Below, piece by piece: positions 54,650 to 64,000 of a stretch of DNA of 64,000 nucleotides. Below the pieces are notes generated by a model. That model was not told where the DNA came from. It did not search any database and saw nothing but the letters and a program-made list of their open reading frames with translations. Source of the DNA: Cobetia sp. cqz5-12 (GTDB lineage: Bacteria; Pseudomonadota; Gammaproteobacteria; Pseudomonadales; Halomonadaceae). The stretch's first letter is position 1, and the number at the start of each line of letters is the position of its first letter. The position numbers and the translations under genes were made by a program. Location: the NCBI RefSeq assembly GCF_016495405.1, contig NZ_CP044522.1, positions 3,705,638 through 3,769,637 of the forward strand, written 5' to 3'.

Positions 54650-55396
54650 ATGGACAAGCGTACGACTCACTTCGGTTATCAGGAAGTTGCCGTGGACGAG
54701 AAGGCAGGCCGCGTCGCGGATGTCTTCCACAGTGTCGCCGCCAAGTACGACGTGATGAATGACCTGATGTCGTTCGGCATCCACCGTCTGTGGAAGCGCA
54801 TCACCCTGGAGCGTGCCGGCGCCCGTCCCGGTCAGTCGGTGCTGGACATCGCCGGTGGCACCGGCGACCTGACGCTGAAGTTCTCGCGTCTGGTCGGCCC
54901 GAAAGGCCGCGTGGTGCTCGCCGACATCAATGCCTCGATGCTCAACGTCGGCCGCGACAAGCTGCTCGACCGTGGCGTCGGCGGCAACGTCGAATACGTG
55001 CAGGCCAATGCCGAGGCCCTGCCCTTCCCGGACAACACCTTCGACATCATCACCATCGCCTTCGGGCTGCGCAACGTCACCGACCAGGCCAAGGCCCTGC
55101 GCTCCATGCAGCGCATCCTCAAGCCGGGCGGCCGCCTGCTGGTGCTGGAATTCTCCAAGCCGGTCAATCCGCTGCTCTCCACCGCCTATGACCAGTACAG
55201 CTTCCGGCTGCTGCCCAAGATGGGTGAGATGGTCGCCGGCGACGCCGACTCCTACCGCTACCTGGCCGAGTCCATCCGCATGCACCCCGACCAGAAGACA
55301 TTGGCCGGCATGATGGAAGAGGCCGGTCTCGAGCGCGTCGAGTACACCAACCTGACGGGCGGCATCGTCGCGTTGCACCGCGGTATCAAGCTCTGA
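54650..55396 (+). CDS. ubiE: Ubiquinone/menaquinone C-methyltransferase UbiE
   Basis: UbiE adds the C2 methyl group in ubiquinone synthesis using S-adenosylmethionine. The 248-residue protein shows [26 protein letters not shown], the SAM motif [11 protein letters not shown] (64-74) and [34 protein letters not shown]. The end [12 protein letters not shown] is the standard C-terminus. It opens a ubiE-ubiJ-ubiB run with 7-base spacing to ubiJ. Confidence 0.98.
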   Translation: MDKRTTHFGYQEVAVDEKAGRVADVFHSVAAKYDVMNDLMSFGIHRLWKRITLERAGARPGQSVLDIAGGTGDLTLKFSRLVGPKGRVVLADINASMLNVGRDKLLDRGVGGNVEYVQANAEALPFPDNTFDIITIAFGLRNVTDQAKALRSMQRILKPGGRLLVLEFSKPVNPLLSTAYDQYSFRLLPKMGEMVAGDADSYRYLAESIRMHPDQKTLAGMMEEAGLERVEYTNLTGGIVALHRGIKL

Positions 55397-55403
55397 GGCT
55401 GTC

Positions 55404-56072
55404 ATGGCATTGCTGACCCCCCTGCTGTTGGCGACCGCTGAGCGGACGCTGAATCAGCTGCTCGCTCGCGACCCGGCCTCGACGTCGCGCCTGAATGCAC
55501 TGGCAGGCCGACGCCTGCTGGTGCGTGTCGAACGCCCCGCCTTCGACCTGCTGGTGCATTTCGACCTGCAGGGCCTGCACCTGTTGCGCCTGCCACAGGC
55601 CAACGAGAGCGATGGCGATGTGGTGGTGGAGCTCGACATGGAGACCGCCGCCGCCCTGCTGTCGGGTGAATCCATCGAGCGCCTGATGTTCGAGGGTCGC
55701 CTCGCCGTGCGTGGGCGCATCCATCTGCTGGAGAGCGCCCGTGACCTGGTGATGGACCTCGACCTGGACTGGGAAGGCGCGCTCAGTGAATGGTTCGGCG
55801 AAGCCCCCGGCCATAGCCTGGCCAGCGGCCTGCGCAGCCTCGGGCGTTTCGGCTTGATCAGCCGCCGCGAGCTGGAGCTGGACCTGCGCGAGTATCTCAC
55901 CGAGGAAGCGCGCTGGCTGCCCGGTCAGGCGCAGATGCGTGTCGCGCGCGACGAGCTGACCGAGCTGACCCAGTGTCTGGATCGCACCGAAGCGCGTCTG
56001 GCGCGGCTGCGCCGTCATCTCGAGGCCGCCACCTCTCCTCAACCTGCCGAGCAGGAGTGCCAGCCGTCGTGA
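55404..56072 (+). CDS. ubiJ: Ubiquinone biosynthesis accessory factor UbiJ
   Basis: UbiJ is a SCP2-domain lipid-binding protein that, with UbiK, supports the aerobic ubiquinone biosynthesis complex. The 222-residue protein has an N-terminal SCP2 region (about 10-115, with [18 protein letters not shown] and [22 protein letters not shown] strands) and a C-terminal coiled coil (about 180-212). Length is normal. It lies 7 bases after ubiE, and its stop overlaps the GTG start of ubiB (GTGA). Confidence 0.9.
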   Translation: MALLTPLLLATAERTLNQLLARDPASTSRLNALAGRRLLVRVERPAFDLLVHFDLQGLHLLRLPQANESDGDVVVELDMETAAALLSGESIERLMFEGRLAVRGRIHLLESARDLVMDLDLDWEGALSEWFGEAPGHSLASGLRSLGRFGLISRRELELDLREYLTEEARWLPGQAQMRVARDELTELTQCLDRTEARLARLRRHLEAATSPQPAEQECQPS

Positions 56073-57697
56073 GACTCTATCGCCTGCTGAGCATCCTGTG
56101 GGTCATCGCCCGCTACCGCCTCGACGACCTGGTGCCGCCGGGGCGCGTACCGGCTCTGCTGCGCCCGCTGCTCAAGCTGTCGCCGCTGCGACTATTCCCC
56201 ATCGGCAGACGCACGCGTGGCGAGCGTCTGCGCCTGGCACTCGAGGCCCTCGGCCCGATCTTCATCAAGTTCGGTCAGATGCTTTCGACGCGCCGCGACC
56301 TGCTGCCGCCGGACATCGCCGACGAACTCAAGCGCCTGCAGGATCAGGTGCCGCCGTTCGAGAACCAGGTCGCGCGTGAGCTGGTCGAGCAGGAACTCGA
56401 GATGTCGGTCGAGGAAGCCTTCGCCGAATTCGAGGCCCAGCCTCTGGCCTCAGCCTCCATCGCCCAGGTCCACGCGGCACGCCTGCACGATGGCTCGGAT
56501 GTGGTGGTCAAGGTCATCCGCCCGCGCATCGAGGAAGTGATGCGCAAGGACATCGGCCTGCTCTACATGTTCGCGCGCCTGTTGATGAAGGTCTCGCCGG
56601 AAGCCCGTCGCCTGCGCCCGGTCGAGGTCGTCGCCGACTACGAGGCGACGCTGTTCGACGAACTCGACATGCACAAGGAGGCCGCCAACACCTCCCAGCT
56701 CAAGCGCAATTTCCTCGACTCGCCGCTGCTCTACGTCCCGACCATCCACTGGCCACTGACGCGCCGCCGCGTGATGGTGCAGGAACGCATCCGCGGCATT
56801 CCGGTCGCCGATATCGAGGAGCTGACCGCGCAGGGCACCGACCTCAAGAAGCTGGCCGAACGCGGCGTGGAGATCTTCTTCACCCAGGTATTCCGTGACA
56901 ACTTCTTCCACGCCGACATGCACCCCGGCAACATCTTCGTCTCGCGCGAGAACCCGCACGACCCGCAGTTCATCGCCATCGACTGCGGTATCGTCGGCAG
57001 CCTCACCCGCGAGGACCAGGATTATCTGGCCCGCAACCTGCTGGCCTTCTTCCGCCAGGATTACTACGAGGTCGCGGCGCTGCACATCGAGTCCGGCTGG
57101 GTCGGCGAAGGCACGCGCGCCAACGAGTTTGCCGCAGCCATCCGCGCCGTCTGCGAGCCGATTCTCGAGAAGCCGCTCAAGGACATCAGTTTCGGCCAGG
57201 TACTGCTGGGGCTGTTCCAAACCGCGCGCCGCTTCAACATGGAAGTCCAGCCGCAGCTGGTGTTGCTGCAGAAGACCCTGCTCAACATCGAGGGCCTGGG
57301 CCGCCAGCTGTATCCAGACCTCGACCTGTGGGCCACCGCCCGTCCCTATCTGGAGCGCTGGATGAAGGAGCGCGCCGGTCCCAAGGCGTTCTGGGCTGAA
57401 ATGGTCAAGCAGGCCCCGGAGCTGTCGCATCAGCTGCCGCAGCTGCCGGCGATGGCCTTCCAGGCCATGGAGCGCATCGAGGAAGAGCATCGCGCCCGTC
57501 AGCGCCAGACAGAGGCCATCACCACACTGCGCGATCGGGTAAATCACGCCTCAAGCACCAGCTGGCGGCTGCGTGCAGGCCTGCTGCTGGTGGCCGGTGC
57601 CTTCGGCTGGCAGCCCCTGATGGCCTGGGCACAGACCCAGCCCGTGGCAGTACTGGTGGGCGCAGGACTGGGAATCGTGTTATTGCTGTGGCGCTAG
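56069..57697 (+). CDS. ubiB: Ubiquinone biosynthesis kinase-like protein UbiB
   Basis: UbiB is an atypical ADCK/ABC1-family ATPase needed for ubiquinone synthesis at the membrane. The 542-residue protein carries the family KxGQ motif (KFGQ at 67-70) and the Ala-rich loop [12 protein letters not shown] with its lysine in [19 protein letters not shown] and AIDCGIVG form the kinase-like active site, and two C-terminal membrane helices end in [12 protein letters not shown]. The start is GTG 56069, overlapping the ubiJ stop, with AGGAG about 11 bases upstream. E. coli UbiB has 546 residues. Confidence 0.97.
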   Translation: MRLYRLLSILWVIARYRLDDLVPPGRVPALLRPLLKLSPLRLFPIGRRTRGERLRLALEALGPIFIKFGQMLSTRRDLLPPDIADELKRLQDQVPPFENQVARELVEQELEMSVEEAFAEFEAQPLASASIAQVHAARLHDGSDVVVKVIRPRIEEVMRKDIGLLYMFARLLMKVSPEARRLRPVEVVADYEATLFDELDMHKEAANTSQLKRNFLDSPLLYVPTIHWPLTRRRVMVQERIRGIPVADIEELTAQGTDLKKLAERGVEIFFTQVFRDNFFHADMHPGNIFVSRENPHDPQFIAIDCGIVGSLTREDQDYLARNLLAFFRQDYYEVAALHIESGWVGEGTRANEFAAAIRAVCEPILEKPLKDISFGQVLLGLFQTARRFNMEVQPQLVLLQKTLLNIEGLGRQLYPDLDLWATARPYLERWMKERAGPKAFWAEMVKQAPELSHQLPQLPAMAFQAMERIEEEHRARQRQTEAITTLRDRVNHASSTSWRLRAGLLLVAGAFGWQPLMAWAQTQPVAVLVGAGLGIVLLLWR

Positions 57698-57701
57698 TCC
57701 G

Positions 57702-57725
57702 CAGACAGGCATGATGGCCTGTCTG
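57702..57725 (+). terminator. Possible hairpin terminator after ubiB
   Basis: CAGACAGGC (57702-57710) pairs with GCCTGTCTG (57717-57725) around a 6-base loop, 5 bases after the stop. There is no T-run, so it could also be a 3'-end stabiliser. Confidence 0.5.
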
Positions 57726-57898
57726 GCTAGGCGCGCAACGAAACTTGCCGCTCCATGGGACGCAGTGCAATATGAATGACATATAACACTTGCATCCTGA
57801 GTCGCCTGCCCACGCCGTGCCGTTTGCCATGCAGGCGTGCCGTCAGCGCAGAACTCGATGACTTAACGCAAGACCCAAGCTTTCAGGAATGATGATTC

Positions 57899-58234
57899 AT
57901 GAGTGATATTCTCAACCGTCTGTCAGTGGTACTGGCAGAACGGCGCGACGCTGACCCGACCTCCTCCTATGTCGCGAGCCTGCATCACAAGGGCCTCAAC
58001 AAGGTACTGGAGAAGATTGGTGAAGAGGCGACCGAAACCGTACTGGCCGCCAAGGATTTCGCTCACGACGACGTGGACTCGCAGCGTGCCGTGATCGGTG
58101 AGACCGCTGACCTGTGGTTCCATTCACTGGTCATGCTGTCGCACCTGGGGCTGGATCATCAGGAAGTGCTGGATGAGCTGGCACGCCGCTTCGGTGTTTC
58201 CGGTCATGATGAAAAGGCCGCTCGCGGCCAGTGA
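57899..58234 (+). CDS. hisE: Phosphoribosyl-ATP diphosphatase
   Basis: HisE hydrolyses phosphoribosyl-ATP to phosphoribosyl-AMP, the second step of histidine synthesis. The 111-residue protein is a single MazG-like all-helical domain with the metal-binding [14 protein letters not shown] and [14 protein letters not shown] motifs. In Pseudomonas hisI precedes hisE here and the pair sits between ubiB and tatA. In this window hisI is absent, and 201 bases without a gene separate ubiB from hisE. The tat genes follow 109 bases later. Confidence 0.95.
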   Translation: MSDILNRLSVVLAERRDADPTSSYVASLHHKGLNKVLEKIGEEATETVLAAKDFAHDDVDSQRAVIGETADLWFHSLVMLSHLGLDHQEVLDELARRFGVSGHDEKAARGQ

Positions 58235-58343
58235 AGGACCCGTATTCTTCCGGCGCAAGTCGGCTTTCCGGCAGCGGTGCCAGCACCCTGCAAGTCTCAA
58301 GGCCCAATGACCCGGTGTCGGCGGCCCAAATGGAGAATTTCCC

Positions 58344-58598
58344 ATGTTAGGTGGCATCAGTATCTGGCAGCTTCTCATCGTGCTCGGCATCATCATCCTG
58401 ATCTTCGGGACCAAGAAGCTGCGCAACGTCGGCTCTGATCTCGGCGGTGCCGTGAAGGGCTTCAAGGGCGCGATGAAGGAAGAAGAGAAGAAGAGCGACG
58501 AGCCGACTGCCCAGCAGAAGGTCGCGCATGAGGAAAAGCGTGGCGACACCATCGATGTCGAGGCCGAGAGCCGCGATACCGCTGACAAGCGCTCGTAA
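58344..58598 (+). CDS. tatA: Twin-arginine translocase subunit TatA
   Basis: TatA oligomers form the passage for folded proteins. The 84-residue protein has a short periplasmic N-terminus, one membrane helix (about residues 5-21), the FGTKKLRN hinge, an amphipathic helix (about 25-45) and a charged tail. This is the normal TatA plan. It leads the tatABC operon, with tatB 5 bases downstream. Confidence 0.95.
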   Translation: MLGGISIWQLLIVLGIIILIFGTKKLRNVGSDLGGAVKGFKGAMKEEEKKSDEPTAQQKVAHEEKRGDTIDVEAESRDTADKRS

Positions 58599-58603
58599 CC
58601 CGC

Positions 58604-59002
58604 ATGTTCGATATCGGCTTTTTTGAACTGGCATTGATCGCGCTGCTGGCGCTGATCGTGCTCGGCCCGGAGCGTCTGCCCCGGGCCGCCCGCACTGCGG
58701 GTCTGTGGCTGGGACGCATCAAGCGCAGTGTCTCGGGCATTCAGCAGGAAATCAGTGCCCAGCTGGAAGCCGAGGAACTGCGTCAGACGCTCAACGAGCA
58801 GAAGAAGCAGCTCGATGAGACGCTCGCTCATGCGCGCAACGAGGCACGCGATGTCGAGCGTGGCATCACCGAATCCAGCACGCCCAGCGATGCAGGCGCT
58901 TCCGGCGCTGCCCCCAGCCCCCGTCCTGCCGAGAATGGTGCGCCGGCCACTGAGCCGGGCACTGCTTCCGACACCCGTGAATCACGAGAGCCACGTTCCT
59001 GA
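58604..59002 (+). CDS. tatB: Twin-arginine translocase subunit TatB
   Basis: TatB works with TatC to receive signal peptides with twin arginines. The 132-residue protein starts MFDIGFFELALIALLALIVLGPERLP, the TatB-type membrane helix with the conserved Glu8 and GPERLP hinge. A long amphipathic/coiled helix (about 25-90) and a Pro/Ala-rich tail follow. Its stop overlaps the tatC start by one base. Confidence 0.95.
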   Translation: MFDIGFFELALIALLALIVLGPERLPRAARTAGLWLGRIKRSVSGIQQEISAQLEAEELRQTLNEQKKQLDETLAHARNEARDVERGITESSTPSDAGASGAAPSPRPAENGAPATEPGTASDTRESREPRS

Positions 59003-59793
59003 TGAGTGATCCACATGCCTCACCGTCAGGTGGTCAGGGCGACGCCGCACATGCGCCGCTCATTGAGCACCTGATCGAGCTACGCTCGCGCTTGCTGCGC
59101 GCCACCCTGGTGGTGCTGGTGGTCTTCGCCGCGCTGTACGGCTTCTCCAACCAGATCTACCTGTATGTCGCCGAACCGCTGATGGCATTGCTGCCACCGG
59201 GTTCACAGATGATCGCCACCGAAGTGGCCTCGCCCTTCCTGGCGCCCTTCAAGCTGACATTGGTGGTGGCGCTGTTCCTGGCGATTCCCGCCGTGCTCTA
59301 TCAGGCCTGGGCGTTCATCGCGCCGGGCCTCTATGAGAACGAGAAGGCATTGGCGCTACCGCTGCTGGCTTCCAGCATCCTGCTGTTCTATGCCGGTGCG
59401 GCCTTCGCCTACTATGTCGTCTTCCCGCTCCTGTTCCAGTTCTTCACCACCACGGGCCCCGAGAACGTGGCGATCATGACGGACATCAATCAGTACCTGA
59501 ATTTCGTCCTCAAGCTGTTCTTCGCCTTCGGGGTGGCCTTCGAGATTCCCATCGCCACCTTCCTGCTGATCTGGACCGGCGCGACCACGGTGGAGGCGCT
59601 GAGCAAGAAGCGCCCCTATATCGTGATCGCCTGCTTCGTGGTCGGCATGTTGCTGACACCGCCGGACGTGATCTCGCAGTCGCTGCTGGCGATTCCGATG
59701 TGGCTGCTGTTCGAGGTCGGCATTCTGGCCTCGCGCCTCTTCAAGCGTCGGCGTGCAGCCTCAGACGATGAGGCCTCGCAGGAAACGCCCTGA
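59002..59793 (+). CDS. tatC: Twin-arginine translocase subunit TatC
   Basis: TatC is the multi-spanning receptor of the Tat system. The 263-residue protein has six membrane helices and the TatC signatures LIEHLIELRSRLLRA near the N-terminus, the FKLTLVVALFLAIPAVLYQAWAFIAPGLYENEK block, and FGVAFEIPIATFLLIW. The C-terminus has a basic KRRR stretch and an acidic end. It overlaps tatB by one base and is followed by a strong terminator. Confidence 0.98.
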   Translation: MSDPHASPSGGQGDAAHAPLIEHLIELRSRLLRATLVVLVVFAALYGFSNQIYLYVAEPLMALLPPGSQMIATEVASPFLAPFKLTLVVALFLAIPAVLYQAWAFIAPGLYENEKALALPLLASSILLFYAGAAFAYYVVFPLLFQFFTTTGPENVAIMTDINQYLNFVLKLFFAFGVAFEIPIATFLLIWTGATTVEALSKKRPYIVIACFVVGMLLTPPDVISQSLLAIPMWLLFEVGILASRLFKRRRAASDDEASQETP

Positions 59794-59863
59794 ACGTGGC
59801 TGCCTGCAATCGTGTATTCGAGAATCCGGGCACCAGAAACAGAGCATCAGAACCAGAGCATCA

Positions 59864-59907
59864 GAAACAGAAAGCCCCGCCGGTAACCCGGCGGGGCTTT
59901 CTGTTTC
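59864..59907. terminator. Bidirectional terminator between tatC and elbB
   Basis: A perfect 20-base-pair stem (59864-59883 with 59888-59907) closes a TAAC loop. GAAAC/GTTTC ends give partial T-runs both ways. Just to its left a short GAGCATCAGAAcCAGA-type direct repeat (59832-59870) merges into the left arm. Confidence 0.88.
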
Positions 59908-59982
59908 CAAGGGCTTATGCTTCCAAGGAATTTGCTCACACCAGGCGCGCTCTATCACGACAGACGCACTGGCATGTCGAGA

Positions 59983-60669
59983 TCAGTCCTGCTCGGCGGC
60001 GCGCGCCTTGTCGTCCTCGATCCAGCTATCGATACGCTCGACCAGCTTGAAGATGCCCTGGGCCGCTTCGCTGATGCGCTCCGCCAGCAGATAGGCTGGG
60101 GTGGTGACGACACGGTTGGCGGCGTCGACGACGATATCCGTCACCTCGCAGCTCTTGTGCAGACCGCCCTGGGCGCTGATCGCCCCGGAAACACTGGCAT
60201 CGTTGCCGATGGTGACCGAGATGCCCTCACCCAGCAGCTTGGGCACCATCACCGGCGCGATGCACATCACGCCGATCGGCTTGCCGGCCGCATGGAAGGG
60301 CTGCACCACTTCCTGCAGGCCCGCGACGAGTTCGAGGTCTTCGCCCTTGACGGCAAAGTCACACAGATTCTTGGCGGCGCCGAAGCCGCCGGGCAGGATC
60401 AGCGCATCGAAGTCGTCCGCTGACAGCTCTTCCAGCGGGCGCACCTTGCCACGTGCCAGACGCGCGGACTCGACCAGCACGTTGCGTGTCTCCTCCATCT
60501 CGTCGCCAGTGCCGTGATTGATCACGTGATGCTGCGCGATATCCGGTGCAAAGCATTCATAGGCAATGCCCAGCTGATCGAGACGCAGCAGCGTCAGGGT
60601 AGTTTCATAGATCTCGGAGCCATCAAAGACACCGCAACCGGAAAGGATCAGGGCTACCTGCTTGGTCAT
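59983..60669 (-). CDS. elbB: ElbB/YhbL-type DJ-1/PfpI superfamily protein (glyoxalase)
   Basis: The 228-residue protein is a class I amidotransferase-like DJ-1/PfpI member. It has the ElbB opening ALILSGCGVFDGSEIYE, LPGGFGAAKNL and the nucleophile Cys136 in GVMCIAPVM, at nearly the same position as in E. coli ElbB, for which glyoxalase activity has been reported. GGAG lies before the ATG at 60669. It is convergent with tatC and divergent from the hemB leader region. Its physiological role is unclear. Confidence 0.92.
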   Translation of the reverse strand: MTKQVALILSGCGVFDGSEIYETTLTLLRLDQLGIAYECFAPDIAQHHVINHGTGDEMEETRNVLVESARLARGKVRPLEELSADDFDALILPGGFGAAKNLCDFAVKGEDLELVAGLQEVVQPFHAAGKPIGVMCIAPVMVPKLLGEGISVTIGNDASVSGAISAQGGLHKSCEVTDIVVDAANRVVTTPAYLLAERISEAAQGIFKLVERIDSWIEDDKARAAEQD

Positions 60670-62342
<1,673 letters not shown>

Positions 62343-62390
62343 CAACCCCGGCCATTGCGGATGCGGCTGACCGGGATCATGGAGTTGATG

Positions 62391-64000
62391 ATGGAACAGA
62401 CGCCCAAGCAAGACACCGACAACGACACGGCGACCCTGCCGGAAGTCGCTGACAGTCGCGACAAGGATGCTGCCCCCCGGGCAGCATCCACCCCAAGGGA
62501 AGGCGAGATCGAGCTGGCGACGGATGAGCCGCCGGCTCAGGAACCGCTGCCCCTGCGCGTCAACCGGACGCGTACCGGTATCCATGCCAAGGCCACTCCC
62601 TCGCCCGAAGCTGATCTCGCTGATCCGGCGCTGTACTTCAATCGCGAGCTGTCCAACCTGCAGTTCAACATCCGCGTACTCGAACAGGCCAAGGATACCT
62701 CGCATCCACTGCTCAACCGCTTGATGTTCCTGCTGATCTTCACGTCCAACATGGACGAGTTCTTCGAGATTCGCGTGGCGGGTCTCAAGCATCAGATCGC
62801 CTTCGATCGCACCGACCCCGGCTGTGATGGCATGCTGCCGAGCAAGGTGCTCGATGAGGTGTCCCGCATCACGCATGAGCAGGTCGAACGCCAGTACCGC
62901 ATGCTCAACGAGGACCTGATCCCCGCACTGGAAGAGCAGCACATCCGCTTCCGCCGCCGCAATCAATGGAACAACGCCCAGAAGGCCTGGGTGCGCGATT
63001 ACTTCGAGGAAGAGATCCAGCCGGTCATCAGCCCGATCGGCCTCGACCCGTCGCACCCGTTCCCGCGCCTGGTCAACAAGAGCCTCAACTTCATCGTCGA
63101 GCTGGAAGGCAAGGATGCCTTCGGTCGCGAAGGGGGTCTGGCCATCCTGCCGGCTCCGCGCTCGTTGCCGCGTCTGATCCGCATCCCGGACGGCCTGGTC
63201 GAACCGGGGTACACCGAATACGTCTTCCTGTCCTCGATGATCCACGCTCACGCCCAGGAGCTGTTCCCGGGCATGAAGATCAAGGGCTGCTATCAGTTCC
63301 GCCTGACCCGCAACGCCGATCTCTCGGTGGATGCCGAGGATGTCTCCGACCTGGCCTCCGCGCTGCGCGGCGAGCTGCTGGCGCGCCGCTACGGCGACGG
63401 GGTGCGTCTCGAGGTGGCGGACAACTGCCCGGAAGCGCTCTACACCTTCCTGCTCAAGCAGTTCGATCTGGAGACGCGCGACCTCTATCAGGTCAAGGGC
63501 CCGGTCAACCTCAACCGCCTGATGGAAGTCATCGGCGACGTCGGCCGCGAGGACCTGCTCTACGCCCCGTTCACCCCGGGCATTCCCAAGGCGCTCAAGG
63601 GCGACAACAGCCTGTTCGATGCGATCCGTCGCGAGGACATCCTGCTGCATCACCCCTTCCAGTCCTTCTCCCCGGTCGAGAACCTGCTCGCCGAGGCGGC
63701 GCGTGACCCGAACGTGCTGGCCATCAAGCAGACCCTCTACCGTACCGGGGCCGACTCCAACATCGTCTCCTCGCTGGTCGAGGCCGCACGCCAGGGCAAG
63801 GAGATCACCGTGGTGATCGAGCTGCGCGCCCGCTTCGATGAAGCCGACAACCTGCAGCTGGCCTCACGCCTGCAGGAAGCCGGTGCCATCGTCATCTACG
63901 GCGTGATGGCCTACAAGACCCACGCCAAGATGCTGCACATCGTGCGACGCGAGAACGGCGAACTGCGCCACTATGCACACCTGGGTACCGGCAACTACCA
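62391..64000 (+). CDS. ppk1: Polyphosphate kinase 1 (partial, continues past the window)
   Basis: PPK1 makes polyphosphate from ATP. The frame is open from 62391 to the window end (about 536 residues). The N-domain starts at [19 protein letters not shown] (residue 82), followed by the head domain ([29 protein letters not shown]) and the first catalytic domain ([37 protein letters not shown]). The phospho-acceptor histidine is His511 in YKTHAKML. About 80 extra residues, charged and Pro/Ala-rich, precede the conserved domain, compared with about 7 in E. coli. ATGs at 62379, 62388 and 62391 are in frame; GGAG spaced 6 bases favours 62391. Confidence 0.95.
   Translation, partial: MEQTPKQDTDNDTATLPEVADSRDKDAAPRAASTPREGEIELATDEPPAQEPLPLRVNRTRTGIHAKATPSPEADLADPALYFNRELSNLQFNIRVLEQAKDTSHPLLNRLMFLLIFTSNMDEFFEIRVAGLKHQIAFDRTDPGCDGMLPSKVLDEVSRITHEQVERQYRMLNEDLIPALEEQHIRFRRRNQWNNAQKAWVRDYFEEEIQPVISPIGLDPSHPFPRLVNKSLNFIVELEGKDAFGREGGLAILPAPRSLPRLIRIPDGLVEPGYTEYVFLSSMIHAHAQELFPGMKIKGCYQFRLTRNADLSVDAEDVSDLASALRGELLARRYGDGVRLEVADNCPEALYTFLLKQFDLETRDLYQVKGPVNLNRLMEVIGDVGREDLLYAPFTPGIPKALKGDNSLFDAIRREDILLHHPFQSFSPVENLLAEAARDPNVLAIKQTLYRTGADSNIVSSLVEAARQGKEITVVIELRARFDEADNLQLASRLQEAGAIVIYGVMAYKTHAKMLHIVRRENGELRHYAHLGTGNY

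Overview
The window is chromosomal core DNA of a GC-rich gammaproteobacterium. Gene content and order (recA-recX-alaS-lysC-csrA-tRNA; pilMNOPQ-aroK-aroB-gltB-gltD; priA-argS-SPOR-hslVU-DUF971; ubiEJB-hisE-tatABC) match the Pseudomonas/Oceanospirillales pattern. The sodium-pumping oxaloacetate decarboxylase OadGAB fits a marine or halophilic member. Halomonadaceae (Halomonas or Cobetia type) is my best guess, which cannot be proven from the window alone. There are no insertion sequences, prophage, CRISPR arrays, toxin-antitoxin or defence genes.

Layout. 1-4.9 kb holds small accessory genes: a truncated MocR-type regulator facing a LysE exporter, a GST, an acetyltransferase, DoxX, 3-methyladenine glycosylase and a YdjM-like hydrolase. 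5.0-8.7 kb (minus) is oadG-oadA-oadB, divergent from dusC. 10.3-17.8 kb (minus) is a tRNA-Ser/2x tRNA-Arg cluster, csrA, lysC, alaS, recX and a LexA-controlled recA. 18.0-21.9 kb has pncC, mutS and fdxA. 21.9-23.2 kb has no plausible protein gene (discussed below). 23.2-33.3 kb (minus) is pyrG-kdsA-eno and gltB-gltD. 33.9-40.6 kb (minus) is pilMNOPQ-aroK-aroB, divergent from the PBP1a gene. 43.6-46.5 kb has a DUF481 outer-membrane protein, malic enzyme and rpmE. 46.8-59.8 kb (plus) runs priA, argS, a SPOR protein, hslVU, DUF971, ubiEJB, hisE and tatABC. The right end carries elbB (minus), hemB and a truncated ppk1.

Most interesting element. The gap between fdxA and eno looks like one very long minus-strand non-coding RNA (about 22875 to 22104, about 770 nt) of the CsrB/RsmZ class. 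It has about 40 GGA motifs on the minus strand against 4 on the plus strand. Eighteen lie in CAGGA and many sit in short hairpin loops. It ends in a clear intrinsic terminator, and a perfect GacA/UvrY-type box (TGTAAG-N6-CTTACA) lies upstream. Pseudomonas rsmZ also sits next to fdxA, which supports homology by position, but RsmZ is only about 120 nt and E. coli CsrB about 370 nt. The CsrA protein it would titrate is encoded about 11 kb away in the same window.

How the parts connect. recA, recX and mutS serve DNA repair. csrA and the GGA-rich RNA form a post-transcriptional regulatory pair. OadGAB and the short malic enzyme act on the oxaloacetate/malate-pyruvate node. ubiE, ubiJ and ubiB make ubiquinone. 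tatABC exports folded proteins. pilMNOPQ builds the type IV pilus alignment complex and secretin.
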